Below are positions 1 to 8,983 of a DNA stretch of 64,000 nucleotides, piece after piece (position 1 is the stretch's first letter; every line of letters begins with the position of its first letter). The stretch lies in assembly GCA_017515465.1 (NCBI GenBank), contig JAFWFV010000021.1:21300-85299 (forward strand), given 5' to 3'. A program made the position numbers and the translations under genes. The notes under the pieces were generated by a model. The model worked only from the letters and a program-made list of their open reading frames with translations, did not search any database and had not been told where the DNA came from. This stretch comes from Clostridiales bacterium. Lineage in GTDB: Bacteria; Bacillota; Clostridia; Saccharofermentanales; Saccharofermentanaceae.

Positions 1-2623
1 CGATCGTGTTAAAGGGCAGGAACTGTCCATGCTTCAAAGTGTTTTTTGATGAACTGTCAGTGGTGCCCAGTTCCTGATATACGGTGAAATCAGTCCTCGG
101 GTTTCCGTCCTGATCTACGAGCGTTGCAAAGCTCTGGGTACTGTCATACTCAAAATAACCCGTTGCGTTATGCGTTGATTCCACAAACAGATGGTTTACA
201 TCATATGCATTAGTATAAAGCTGTCCCAATGAGATGCCGGTTTCAGTTGATACCGGGTATCCGTCATTGCCCAGATTGGTTGACAGCAGTCCGGCTGTGT
301 ATCCGGTAGCAGTAAATGCAGTAACACCGATCACATTATGTTGTTCAATGGTCGATGTGCATCCCGTGTATTTAGACGTAGCGCCGTTATAATCGACTAT
401 CTTCATCTCGATGCCGTACAGGGAATTATCAACAGTATCGACAGTGTGAAGTGCACTTGCGGGATCCTCTGATACATCCTGGATTATTGCAAAATAGAAG
501 TCTGCAGCATCGTAGAATGAATCGGAAACGATACTCCCACCCTCTGTCTTCAGACCTGCATATGAATAATTGGTATCATCCCACGCAACGATGGTTGAAT
601 AATAGTTATCGTATTTTCTGCCGTTCAGGTTGATGCCTATTATGTCATCCGACAGTATCTGGCCATTCGTGATCTGAGGTGCCATGTACTTCTGGGAATA
701 CTCGTTATAGAGCTCATAGTATCCGTTCTCGTTATCCTTATCCGTAGAGGATTCATCCCAGTAATAGATCGTGAAGTCCCACAGCAGCGTGTTGAGCCTG
801 GATCCTGCCCACTGGAGAACGTCACCGCTCTCATAGCATCTCATGAGAGTTCCGTCATGGTCGACTGCGTAATATTCATAACGCTTCATCAGATCATTCC
901 ATACACGGGTATATACGATTACCTTGGATCCGGATCCGAGATGCTCAGTATCGGATACGCTGATCTTCTGTGCGGAATAGATGACAAAGTCCTCATTGAC
1001 AAGTTCGGAAGGTTCTACAAATTCCAGATAATGGTTTGCCGCACTGGCATCCTTTGTGGACTTGAAACCGTTGGCATTGCCGCATGTTACCGAATAACCT
1101 CCGGAAACAAGCCTGAACTGACCCTCAAAAGCACTTCCTTCGGCACCGGGAACCACCTTGATCAATGATGCATCATTAAAGTTGTCCGTCATGGTCATTC
1201 CGGAAGATGTGAGCTGCAGATACTTAGTCCTGCCGTTAACCTTTGTCGAAAGCCTGTAAGAGTCTTTGTCTGCTGCCCTGAATGTCCAGAACGATATGTC
1301 ATTTTCCTGTGTGACATATACCCTGCGGCCGTCACCTGATACGGGATCTTTACGTACTACGGCAGATGCTGAATTGAGTTCGGTCGTGTTTCTGGCAGTA
1401 CCCATCATCGCGTAGCCGTTGAGGCTATTGCTGTAGTTAACGAGACCATATGTCTTGCCGTTGAGTTTATACGGGTCGAGAGGCAGATCCAGAGAATCAA
1501 CATAGGTAAAGCTCATCTGGCTGTTAGCAGCATTATTCTTATCGGTATAAAGCCTGATTCCATTTCCACCGTTGGAATGCTGGAGCCATTTGTTCTCCCC
1601 TGATACTTTGATATAAAACTTCGAATCGCCGGCCTGTTCAAATTCAAAGACCGTTCCACCGCTTGTGACTAGATCTACCAGATTATCGGACGTATTCTTC
1701 AGATACTTCTTTTCCGTTCCCACGTTTGTACAGATGTAGAACTTGGGCTTATCGCCTGACAGATCTACTGATTCGAGATAGAAACCGGATGCGGTCGTGA
1801 TATTAGATGTCTCTGTCAGTGCGTTTTTATCGTTTACGGAATTGGTTGCATATCTATTGCTATACGATATAACAATAAAGTCTTCTTCGGTCAGAGTCTT
1901 GAGTTCATCTGTATCGGCAACCTGTTTAGGTGTAATTACTGCAGGCCTGGGACCGTCTACGACTGCATAAACGGAAAATCCTTCTGCATCGAATGAGACC
2001 TCTGTTCCGCCGTTTTCCGTAATACCGGATATGTCGACGACTGATGCTTCTGATTCGTTGTTGATATGTACGACATTAACATCGCTGTTAAGAGAACTGT
2101 TAAGGGAGATCGTAACGGCGACTGACGTGCCTTCCGCAGGTTCCATCTCCGATCCGTCCTTCATGAGGGAAATGTCAAAGAACCTGGCTGTTCCTATCTC
2201 GGGATTGCCGAGAGCATCGGATGTGAGACCCAGGTATTCATCGTAAACGTCACCTGCAGGTATCTCGCTTACGACCAGATCCAGGTCAGAAGGAAGCCCT
2301 GTCCCGGGACCGTAGGACACGTTGACACTGTAATCAGAGCCATTGAAGATGAGGTCAGTCTGTGTCTGAGCCTCAGTTTCATTCTCAGGTTCCTGAGGTA
2401 TTGCCGTAGGTGTGGGAACAGGCGTGACTTCAGGCATCTGCTCTTCATCTGTTTCCTGCTCTTCACCGTCTGCAGGACCTTCCTGTTCTGCCGTTGTCTC
2501 TTCCGTTACCTCCTCAGTTTCAGCTATCTCCTCAGCGATAACTGCTGCATTCGGTGCGAACACCGTTACGATATTGGCTGCTGCCAGGAGCGCACAAAGG
2601 AATACACGTATCTTCTTACTCAT
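1..2623 (-). CDS. Large pilus-tip or adhesin-like surface protein (C-terminus beyond the window)
   Basis: Read by hand from ATG at 2623; the frame stays open to position 1, so at least 874 residues are present and the C-terminus is missing. The N-terminus (MSKKIRVFLCALLAA) is a signal peptide. A Glu/Thr/Pro-rich linker follows to about residue 110. Beyond it, repeated beta-rich segments carry KYL/WLQ-type motifs that suggest a beta-trefoil or lectin-like module. Near the window edge GYFEYDSTQSFATL and HGQFLPFN resemble fibro-slime-type modules of clostridial adhesins. The ATG overlaps the preceding gene by 8 bp and has a good AAAGGAG site. As last gene of a pilin-sortase operon it is the likely tip or ancillary subunit; adhesion is inferred from position and architecture. 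Confidence 0.8.
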   Translation of the reverse strand, partial: MSKKIRVFLCALLAAANIVTVFAPNAAVIAEEIAETEEVTEETTAEQEGPADGEEQETDEEQMPEVTPVPTPTAIPQEPENETEAQTQTDLIFNGSDYSVNVSYGPGTGLPSDLDLVVSEIPAGDVYDEYLGLTSDALGNPEIGTARFFDISLMKDGSEMEPAEGTSVAVTISLNSSLNSDVNVVHINNESEASVVDISGITENGGTEVSFDAEGFSVYAVVDGPRPAVITPKQVADTDELKTLTEEDFIVISYSNRYATNSVNDKNALTETSNITTASGFYLESVDLSGDKPKFYICTNVGTEKKYLKNTSDNLVDLVTSGGTVFEFEQAGDSKFYIKVSGENKWLQHSNGGNGIRLYTDKNNAANSQMSFTYVDSLDLPLDPYKLNGKTYGLVNYSNSLNGYAMMGTARNTTELNSASAVVRKDPVSGDGRRVYVTQENDISFWTFRAADKDSYRLSTKVNGRTKYLQLTSSGMTMTDNFNDASLIKVVPGAEGSAFEGQFRLVSGGYSVTCGNANGFKSTKDASAANHYLEFVEPSELVNEDFVIYSAQKISVSDTEHLGSGSKVIVYTRVWNDLMKRYEYYAVDHDGTLMRCYESGDVLQWAGSRLNTLLWDFTIYYWDESSTDKDNENGYYELYNEYSQKYMAPQITNGQILSDDIIGINLNGRKYDNYYSTIVAWDDTNYSYAGLKTEGGSIVSDSFYDAADFYFAIIQDVSEDPASALHTVDTVDNSLYGIEMKIVDYNGATSKYTGCTSTIEQHNVIGVTAFTATGYTAGLLSTNLGNDGYPVSTETGISLGQLYTNAYDVNHLFVESTHNATGYFEYDSTQSFATLVDQDGNPRTDFTVYQELGTTDSSSKNTLKHGQFLPFNTI

Positions 2624-3209
2624 ACGTATTCTCCTTTCTGCGTATCAGGACAATGACTGTGATCATTCCCGATATTGCAAAAGCAGTAACTGCAAGTGTG
2701 ATCATGGGTCTTACATCTTCACCGGTTGCCACGATGGATCCTGAGCCGGAATCTGCAGCCTTGTTTACGAAGCAGATCTCAGTGGGCTTTAATAATCCTC
2801 CGTTGGACAGGACGACCTGATAATCCAGATTGCCGAGATCATCGGATGTTACGAACAAAGTTGCAGTGAACTTCGTCTTGTCGTAGATGATCTTGGAGTT
2901 ATTACCCGTACGTTCATATACCTTATATGAATATGTGCCGGGTTCGTCGATCACCACATTGATGTTCCTGGTACCGTATGCCATTGTTATGACATCACTC
3001 TCAGGAGCAGGTGAGTCAGATGTCTCCTGCTCTACGATGACATAGTAGTTGCCCTCACCGGATACGCCTGCATTCTTGAGCGTTACGGGGATCTCCGCCG
3101 TTACCGGAGTATATGTGAATCCTGCTGATACCGGGAAAACAATGAAAAGGAGGACAGCACATAATAAAGCTGCCGCTATAAGCATTCTTACGACTGACTT
3201 AGCATTCAT
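2616..3209 (-). CDS. Small FctB/FctA-like pilin with atypical sorting signal
   Basis: A 197-residue surface protein with an N-terminal signal peptide (hydrophobic about residues 8-29) and one beta-sandwich domain. The segment around PGTYSYKVYE and TLFVTSDDLGNLDYQVVL is typical of Spy0128/FctA-type pilin domains that form intramolecular isopeptide bonds. The C-terminus has a membrane segment and an RRKE tail, but the expected LPxTG or xPTG motif is replaced by VATG (residues 160-163). It lies between the sortase gene and the large adhesin gene, the slot of FctB (base pilin) in streptococcal FCT loci. Whether the atypical motif is cleaved by the neighbouring sortase is unknown. Confidence 0.75.
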   Translation of the reverse strand: MNAKSVVRMLIAAALLCAVLLFIVFPVSAGFTYTPVTAEIPVTLKNAGVSGEGNYYVIVEQETSDSPAPESDVITMAYGTRNINVVIDEPGTYSYKVYERTGNNSKIIYDKTKFTATLFVTSDDLGNLDYQVVLSNGGLLKPTEICFVNKAADSGSGSIVATGEDVRPMITLAVTAFAISGMITVIVLIRRKENTYE

Positions 3210-3230
3210 AAGGCTGTCCTCCTTTCATCA

Positions 3231-3923
3231 TCAATTTTCCAAAATATAAGCAAATACTACTGTTCTCGTTGTCGAGTCAGCAGATGCGCAGGTTGACAGG
3301 CAAAGGATCCTGCCATCCGTGCTTAAACCCTGTTCTTCGAGGAATCGGAATAATTCCTCACTTCTGTCCGTACTAAAGACCTTCTCGTCTTTGGCATCAG
3401 CTGTCATGGCATAGAAGATCTTAAGTCCGTATCTGGTCTTGCCGTCCCTGCCCACCAGGAGCTCTCCCCTGTCATGGGATCTCAGGTAGGAATCATCCAG
3501 ATACTCGTCCAGGGCACCGAACATTGCTCCGTATTCCATATGGTGCCCGTAAATAATGGAATAACTGTCTGAAAAGTCTGATGAATTCCTGCTGTCCAGG
3601 AAGATGCTGCCGGAAAGTGAATACTCACCGTAGGGGTTGAGGTTTAGATAATCCGTATTCGTAGCTCCCTGCATGACGGGATAATCGATGTTCGTATCGA
3701 AGATCGTGATCCATCCCACCATATCTGATGATATGGGAGACTCATCGATCGTGTCCGCATTCACCTGATCAGGCTTGAACCTGAGGAATGAATCGTCACC
3801 TGCCCGGTCGAACACAAACCATGTGTCGTACATGGCATATATGACGACCAGCAGCGCCATTACGAACACTGCGAACATCGTCTTCTCGTAGATGTCATTC
3901 ATGACCTTCCAGAACTTTTTCAT
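3231..3923 (-). CDS. Class B-type pilus sortase
   Basis: A 230-residue transpeptidase that would join pilin subunits at the outer membrane face. One N-terminal membrane anchor (about residues 16-33) is followed by a sortase domain. The catalytic triad is visible: His127 in IYGHHM, Cys212 in LSTC and Arg220 in TTRTVV. The order and the segment DTNIDYPVMQG are class B-like. It starts 9 bp after the major pilin gene and precedes the small pilin, as srtC (a class B enzyme) does in streptococcal FCT loci. Family is secure; pilus polymerase rather than anchoring role is inferred from context. Confidence 0.9.
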   Translation of the reverse strand: MKKFWKVMNDIYEKTMFAVFVMALLVVIYAMYDTWFVFDRAGDDSFLRFKPDQVNADTIDESPISSDMVGWITIFDTNIDYPVMQGATNTDYLNLNPYGEYSLSGSIFLDSRNSSDFSDSYSIIYGHHMEYGAMFGALDEYLDDSYLRSHDRGELLVGRDGKTRYGLKIFYAMTADAKDEKVFSTDRSEELFRFLEEQGLSTDGRILCLSTCASADSTTRTVVFAYILEN

Positions 3924-3932
3924 ATAGAAAAG

Positions 3933-5174
3933 TTACTCGGCATCAGCCTCAGCAGCTTCCTCAGCCTTGCGCTTTGCAGACCTTACTGCAAAGAATACAA
4001 CGCCTGCCAGTACGACAACACCAACGATCGCTACGGGAGCTACGCTCATCAGGATACCCGTGGGAATGATGCCGTCTCTGGTATTGGTGAAACCTGTCTT
4101 GACGTCTGCAGTTGAGATCGCGCCGTTTGTTCTGTCGTTAAAGTTGAGAGAAGATGCACCTGATGTGGACTTGTAATCCTCTGCCTCCTCTGAAACAGTG
4201 TATTCCGCATCTACGGGGAGACCACAGATGACAAAATGCTGTCCGTGCTGCAGATAGAAGTCCTGTGTGATCTTGCCGGATGCTGCTGTAAGTTCAGCGG
4301 GCTGTGTTACATCAGCAGTAATGCATGTTGTAGCAGCATTGGGGTTAGCAGAGATAGAAGCATCTGCATTTCCGTATGTTGCATCAGTTGTTGCACCATC
4401 GTACTTGACTGTGAACTTTGTTCCGTCTACAAGGCCTGTAACTTCTACATGGATCTTGAAGTACTTGTCTCTGGAGCCCTGGTTGCCTGTTACGGTCTTA
4501 CCTACCCAGAGATTGTGTGTTCCGTATGTGTTGGTATATCCGTCGCTCTTGTCTGCTACAGGTGCGTTTGTGGTCGCAACATCACCGGAACCGTTATTGG
4601 CACCTGCTGCGGGAGCATCTGTTCCCGTATGGAGAACATAGCTGGATACTGCGAGTACACCTGATCCGTTGTCAGTAACGTAAACATCAAGAGTCCTGGC
4701 AGGAGTTGGATCGATATTCATACCGGGGATCGTGGTATTTGCCTCGGTAATGATGTATCTGTAGATACCGGGCTCATCAAAACTTACTTTAGTCAGATCG
4801 ACTGTTACCACTTTCTTGACATAACCCTGTCCGGCTTCAATTATATTGTCTCTGTCACCATCTGCAACAGTAGAGCTCAGTGTCTCACTTGCTGCAAAGG
4901 ATGCAGGAGTAACAGTTACCTTGTTTGCGTCAGGTCCTGCGAGGACCTCCATCTTACCTGATTCAGCAGGGATAGCTGTGCCTGCTGCTACGGTGAAACT
5001 AAATACTGAAGCAGGGATCTGCGCATCGAGATCTGCTACCAGATACTTCTTGAAGGTAGTTGTTGTGCCTGCTACAGGTGTGTAGGCATTTGCTGCTGCC
5101 GCAGGAACTACCACTGCCGCCGCCATGACGGCCGTTACCAGCACCGCTGATAACTTTTTCCAAATCGTTTTCAT
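3933..5174 (-). CDS. FctA-like major pilin, IPTG-type sorting motif
   Basis: A 413-residue pilus backbone candidate. A signal peptide (to about residue 30) precedes a Spy0128/FctA-like beta-sandwich domain (about 31-190, with PGIYRYIITE), then a second Ig-like domain (about 215-365, with AEYTVSEEAEDY). The C-terminal sorting signal is IIPTG (369-373), a hydrophobic stretch and a basic tail. Streptococcal FctA uses QVPTG, processed by a class B sortase, so IIPTG fits the sortase encoded next. Intramolecular isopeptide bonds are known for the family but the residues were not assigned here. Confidence 0.85.
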   Translation of the reverse strand: MKTIWKKLSAVLVTAVMAAAVVVPAAAANAYTPVAGTTTTFKKYLVADLDAQIPASVFSFTVAAGTAIPAESGKMEVLAGPDANKVTVTPASFAASETLSSTVADGDRDNIIEAGQGYVKKVVTVDLTKVSFDEPGIYRYIITEANTTIPGMNIDPTPARTLDVYVTDNGSGVLAVSSYVLHTGTDAPAAGANNGSGDVATTNAPVADKSDGYTNTYGTHNLWVGKTVTGNQGSRDKYFKIHVEVTGLVDGTKFTVKYDGATTDATYGNADASISANPNAATTCITADVTQPAELTAASGKITQDFYLQHGQHFVICGLPVDAEYTVSEEAEDYKSTSGASSLNFNDRTNGAISTADVKTGFTNTRDGIIPTGILMSVAPVAIVGVVVLAGVVFFAVRSAKRKAEEAAEADAE

Positions 5175-5216
5175 GCTTTTTCCTCCTTATATTTTGAAAA
5201 ATCTTGGAAAACTAAG

Positions 5217-5792
5217 TTAAATACCACGCCGGCGGATGAGGAATATGACTTTGCCTTCTACGTCCGTAAGTGCTACGCCACCAAACGATCTGCTGTCGCT
5301 TGTGTCTTCCCTGAAATCGTTCAGGACGAATACAGTTCCCTCAGGAACCTGATACGGGAATTCTATGATGGCGCCATCTGATGATGTGGGATAAACTACA
5401 TCCTCAGTGACGCCGTAGCCGTTTACGGTAATGTAAGAGTCGCTGATGTCTACTACATCTCCCCCTCCGGCGACTACTCTGCCGAACCTTATCTGCCCGT
5501 CTGACTCATATGCTATCTCCTCACCGTTCGTTACATCACCGATCTTCCATGTGATAACCAGGTCACCGTCCTTGATCATTGGATAGGACGAATTGCTGTG
5601 GTTTACATGTATTCCGACGACAAAGACCAGAAGGATCACGATCACAGCAGCTGTTATTGCTATCTTGACCGCGAACTCGATCGCATAGTCAGTCGCTGTC
5701 TTCTTGCGTTTTTTGACAGCAGTCTTGGGTTCGGTCTGATTATCTATCTTCTTTTCTCCTTTCATTTTTATGAATGCAAAAGCGATGGGCAT
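5217..5792 (-). CDS. SipA/LepA-like signal-peptidase homologue lacking the catalytic lysine (pilus chaperone)
   Basis: A 191-residue signal peptidase I fold protein with a basic N-terminus and one membrane segment (about 43-61). The box around the catalytic serine reads SSYPMIKDGDLV (68-79) instead of the usual SMxPT. Where the catalytic Lys should precede RVV there is Gly104 (FGRVV). The later box DSRSFGG is kept. Streptococcal SipA of FCT loci has lost both catalytic residues and is needed for pilus assembly, so a chaperone role is likely here. The start is uncertain: ATG 5792 lies about 12 nt after the predicted transcription start, and ATG 5765 is the alternative; neither has a strong Shine-Dalgarno site. 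Confidence 0.8.
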   Translation of the reverse strand: MPIAFAFIKMKGEKKIDNQTEPKTAVKKRKKTATDYAIEFAVKIAITAAVIVILLVFVVGIHVNHSNSSYPMIKDGDLVITWKIGDVTNGEEIAYESDGQIRFGRVVAGGGDVVDISDSYITVNGYGVTEDVVYPTSSDGAIIEFPYQVPEGTVFVLNDFREDTSDSRSFGGVALTDVEGKVIFLIRRRGI

Positions 5793-5810
5793 GGTAACCC
5801 ATAGTTCGAG

Positions 5811-5840
5811 ATTATACTCCTTTTTTTAAAATAATGTCTA
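5811..5840 (-). promoter_or_regulatory. Predicted sigma-A promoter of the pilus operon
   Basis: On the minus strand TAGACA (5840-5835) and TATAAT (5816-5811) are separated by 18 bp, just upstream of the SipA-like gene. The predicted leader is only about 12 nt for the first ATG. Confidence 0.55.
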
Positions 5841-5937
5841 AAATCCGATATAATCTGACATTAATATAACAGTATTGTAATTTTTATAACTTTTCGTGTA
5901 AGAATACCCGTTCATTTCTATTCAAGACAAGCAAAAA

Positions 5938-5958
5938 GGCTGCCCGTCACGGACAGCC
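5938..5958 (-). terminator. Rho-independent terminator of pgi
   Basis: A 9-bp stem with one G-U wobble and a 3-nt loop. In the minus direction it is followed by a T5 run, 24 bp beyond the pgi stop. Confidence 0.85.
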
Positions 5959-5981
5959 TTTGAGTTCATTATAAGATCCGA

Positions 5982-7328
5982 TCAGTTCAGTCTTGCTTCG
6001 AGAGCAGCCTTCTGGTCTTCGTAACCGGGCTTGCCCAGAAGTGCGAACATGTTCTTCTTGTATGCTTCAACGCCGGGCTGGTTGAAAGGATTAACAGCCA
6101 GGAGATAACCGGAGATGCCGCATGCCTTCTCGAAGAAGTAGATGAGCTCACCGAGGTTATATGCGTTCTGCTCTGCCATGTGGATGAGCATGTTAGGTAC
6201 TCTGCCGTCAACGTGAGCGAGGATCGTACCCTGCATAGCCTTCTTGTTGACGTCGTTCATGTCCATGCCGGAGAGGAAGTTCAGACCGTCGAGGTTAGCG
6301 GGATCGTTAGGGATCTCGTAGGAAGCACGGGGCTTGTCGATCTCAACAACAGTCTCGAACATGATCCTGGCGCCGTCCTGGATGAACTGGCCCATTGAAT
6401 GCAGATCAGTTGTATTGTCAACGCCTGCAGGGAAGATTCCCCTGCCGTCCTTGCCCTCGGACTCTCCGTAGAGCTGCTTCCACCACTCAGTCATGTAGTG
6501 GAATGAAGGTTCGTAGTTGACCATTACCTCTGTTGAATAGCCTGTTCTCAGGAGGCAGTTACGTACTGCAGCATACTGGTAGCAGGGATTCTCAGACAGG
6601 GGCATCTTCTTATAAGCCTTTGCAGCGTCCTTAGCACCCTTCATCAGTTCTCTGATGTCGATGCCTGCAACAGCGATGGGCAGGAGACCTACTGCTGTGA
6701 GAACGGAGAATCTGCCTCCGACGTCATCAGGAACTACGAAAGACTCATAGCCTTCCTCATCAGCGAGGCCCTTAAGAGCTCCTCTGGCCTTGTCTGTTGT
6801 AGCGTAGATACGGTTCTTGGCCTCTTCCTTGCCGTACTTGTTCTCCATGTAAGCCTTCAGGATCCTGAAAGCGATGGCAGGCTCTGTTGTCGTACCTGAC
6901 TTGGAGATGATGTTGAGGGAAACGTTCTTGCCCTCTAATACGTCCATCATCTCGGCAAAGTATGTGGCAGAGATGGAGTTGCCGCAGAATATGATCTGGG
7001 GAGCCTTTCTGGCCTTCTTGCCGAGGAGGTTTGCAAATGAGTGGTTCAGGAGCTCGATCACGGCCCTGGCACCCAGGTAAGATCCACCGATACCGATAAC
7101 TACGAGTACATCGGTGTCTCTTCTGATCTTGGCTGCTGCCTTGCGGATCCTGGAGAATTCGTCCTTATCGTAATTGTTGGGAAGATCGAGCCATCCGAGG
7201 AAGTCGTTTCCGGGGCCGTTCTTCTTGTGAAGCATGTCGTGTGCTGTCTTGATCTGGGGTTCCATTCTGTCAACAGCCTCCTGGCCGCCGATGAAAGGAA
7301 GAACATTGGAATAATCAAGTGTGATCAT
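5982..7328 (-). CDS. pgi: Glucose-6-phosphate isomerase
   Basis: A 448-residue cytoplasmic enzyme interconverting glucose 6-phosphate and fructose 6-phosphate in glycolysis and gluconeogenesis. Family motifs are clear: [14 protein letters not shown] (sugar-phosphate binding), [30 protein letters not shown] and the C-terminal signature with [18 protein letters not shown]. Length matches the shorter Firmicutes-type enzymes (about 450 residues). It is monocistronic: a terminator follows and the DUF4364 gene diverges upstream. Confidence 0.97.
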   Translation of the reverse strand: MITLDYSNVLPFIGGQEAVDRMEPQIKTAHDMLHKKNGPGNDFLGWLDLPNNYDKDEFSRIRKAAAKIRRDTDVLVVIGIGGSYLGARAVIELLNHSFANLLGKKARKAPQIIFCGNSISATYFAEMMDVLEGKNVSLNIISKSGTTTEPAIAFRILKAYMENKYGKEEAKNRIYATTDKARGALKGLADEEGYESFVVPDDVGGRFSVLTAVGLLPIAVAGIDIRELMKGAKDAAKAYKKMPLSENPCYQYAAVRNCLLRTGYSTEVMVNYEPSFHYMTEWWKQLYGESEGKDGRGIFPAGVDNTTDLHSMGQFIQDGARIMFETVVEIDKPRASYEIPNDPANLDGLNFLSGMDMNDVNKKAMQGTILAHVDGRVPNMLIHMAEQNAYNLGELIYFFEKACGISGYLLAVNPFNQPGVEAYKKNMFALLGKPGYEDQKAALEARLN

Positions 7329-7419
7329 GTATTTGTCTCCTTAACTTAAAAATGTCGATCTTCAAGAGTATAACACCCCAAAACCGTTTCTTAAAGTTCA
7401 AATTTAGCTATATTTATGA

Positions 7420-7425
7420 TATATT
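7420..7425 (+). promoter_or_regulatory. Extended -10 element for a probably leaderless DUF4364 transcript
   Basis: TG-A-TATATT (TG at 7417-7418, hexamer 7420-7425) lies 7 nt before ATG 7433, and no Shine-Dalgarno site precedes that ATG. The transcription start would fall on or next to the A of the start codon. Confidence 0.4.
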
Positions 7426-7432
7426 CGTCATT

Positions 7433-7981
7433 ATGAGTGACGAAACCACAAATTCTATCGCACAGGCCAAGATACACATACTCTACCTGGTGGACAAGGT
7501 GCCCGGAGTGTCCTATCACATGCTCATGGACGCATGCATGAGATCGCTTTACGTGGAGTATTTTGCTTTCGCACAGGCCTACGAGGAATTGATCGCAGGA
7601 AACCTCATGAACCGCTCAGGATCAGAGCGCGGCAAGGAGGATACCATCGGAGCCACCGACATCTTATCCCTCACCGACGGCGGCAGGGCTGTCCTGGCAG
7701 ACATCAGGGACGCCTTAAACGACAAACTGCGCGTAACCCTCGACACCATAGCGGATGAACTTTCCAGGGAATATCTGGACAGTTCCAGGATATCCGTAAC
7801 AAAGACACCCGTACCGGGCGGCATCAGGGTCGATCTGTCCTACAAAGGAGACGAGGATTCACTTTCCGCCTCTATTACCGTAAAGACTTCCGAGGAAGCA
7901 GAAAGCGCCATCATCAGATGGCGCCGTGAATGCGTTGATATTACCGGGAATGTAAAGGATCACTTGCTCTCGAACTCGTGA
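7433..7981 (+). CDS. DUF4364 family protein
   Basis: A 182-residue protein resembling the DUF4364 family widespread in clostridia. The N-terminal half looks like a winged-helix fold (ILYLVDKVPGVSYHMLMDAC, then ILSLTDGGRAVLADI). The C-terminal half is a beta-rich segment with VDLSYKG. Regulatory function is inferred from the helix-turn-helix appearance only. The frame is open upstream to 7352, but ATG 7433 fits the family start and a -10 element sits just before it. The 3' end overlaps the convergent gpsA by 22 bp. Confidence 0.75.
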   Translation: MSDETTNSIAQAKIHILYLVDKVPGVSYHMLMDACMRSLYVEYFAFAQAYEELIAGNLMNRSGSERGKEDTIGATDILSLTDGGRAVLADIRDALNDKLRVTLDTIADELSREYLDSSRISVTKTPVPGGIRVDLSYKGDEDSLSASITVKTSEEAESAIIRWRRECVDITGNVKDHLLSNS

Positions 7982-8979
7982 GATTTGTCCCTGCCCATCA
8001 GGTATGATGCCATCTTGGCAGGAGTCTCCCCCTTATTTACCACCGCATCAACAGCCGATATTATAGGCAGATCCAGGTTATATCTCTCCTGGAGTTCCAC
8101 TGCAGCCGGAAGACAGTTTATTCCCTCTACCACCATTCCAACCTTTTCAATAGCCTTTTTAACAGATATTCCCTTGCCGATCATCTCGCCGCATCTGTTG
8201 TTTCTGCTGTGTTCACTGGTGGCGGTAACGATCAGGTCGCCGATGCCGGCCAGACCCGTGAATGTCTGGGGATCGCAGCCGATGGCAACGCCCAGGGCAG
8301 AGATCTCGCCCATTCCCCTGGTAATAAGGGCAGCGGTGGTATTGTCACCGTAGCCCATTCCCCTGGAACAGCCTACAGCGATGGCGATGATGTTCTTAAG
8401 GGCTCCGCACATCTCAACGCCCTTTATGTCGGTATTGGTATATACCCTGAGGCATCCGGTCATGAAGACATCCTGTACTATCTCGGCCGCGCCGATATCG
8501 GTCGAAGCAGATACGATGCTGGTGGGTATGTCAACTGCCACCTCCTCAGCATGTGAGGGACCGGACAGGGCAACGAGCCTCAGTTTCTTGCCTGGACATG
8601 TCTTTTCGGTCTCGTCGGCTATAACCTCAGTCAGGAACATCATGGTCCCTTCTTCTATTCCCTTGGCGCAGTCGGCAACAACCTGACCGTCAGCCAGGAA
8701 AGGCGCAGCCTTATGAGCCGTACTCCTGACAAATACCGAAGGTACCGCAAAGAGGACAACGTCCATGCCTTCGACGGCCTTGCTGATGTCCTTTACGAAC
8801 CTGATCTCATCAGGGATCGGAACACCCGGAAGGTTCGGGTGACGCTTTGTTGCTATGAAATAATCTATCTCCTCGGGGAGCGCCGACCAGCACGTTACCT
8901 CGTGCCTGCCGGAATCTGCCAGAAGGCGCGCCAGCGCCATTCCCCATGTGCCTGTTCCCAGGACTCCTACTCTGGACAC
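7960..8979 (-). CDS. gpsA: Glycerol-3-phosphate dehydrogenase [NAD(P)+]
   Basis: A 339-residue cytoplasmic enzyme reducing dihydroxyacetone phosphate to sn-glycerol 3-phosphate for phospholipid synthesis. The N-terminal Rossmann motif is GTGTWGMALARLLA, followed by LSGPSHAEEV, the catalytic-domain Lys segment GALKNIIAIAVG, and GLAGIGDLIVTATSEHSRN. Length is normal. It lies 4 bp after the stop of the upstream minus-strand surface-protein gene, which suggests co-transcription with it. Confidence 0.96.
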   Translation of the reverse strand: MSRVGVLGTGTWGMALARLLADSGRHEVTCWSALPEEIDYFIATKRHPNLPGVPIPDEIRFVKDISKAVEGMDVVLFAVPSVFVRSTAHKAAPFLADGQVVADCAKGIEEGTMMFLTEVIADETEKTCPGKKLRLVALSGPSHAEEVAVDIPTSIVSASTDIGAAEIVQDVFMTGCLRVYTNTDIKGVEMCGALKNIIAIAVGCSRGMGYGDNTTAALITRGMGEISALGVAIGCDPQTFTGLAGIGDLIVTATSEHSRNNRCGEMIGKGISVKKAIEKVGMVVEGINCLPAAVELQERYNLDLPIISAVDAVVNKGETPAKMASYLMGRDKSHEFESK

Positions 8980-8983
8980 TTAC

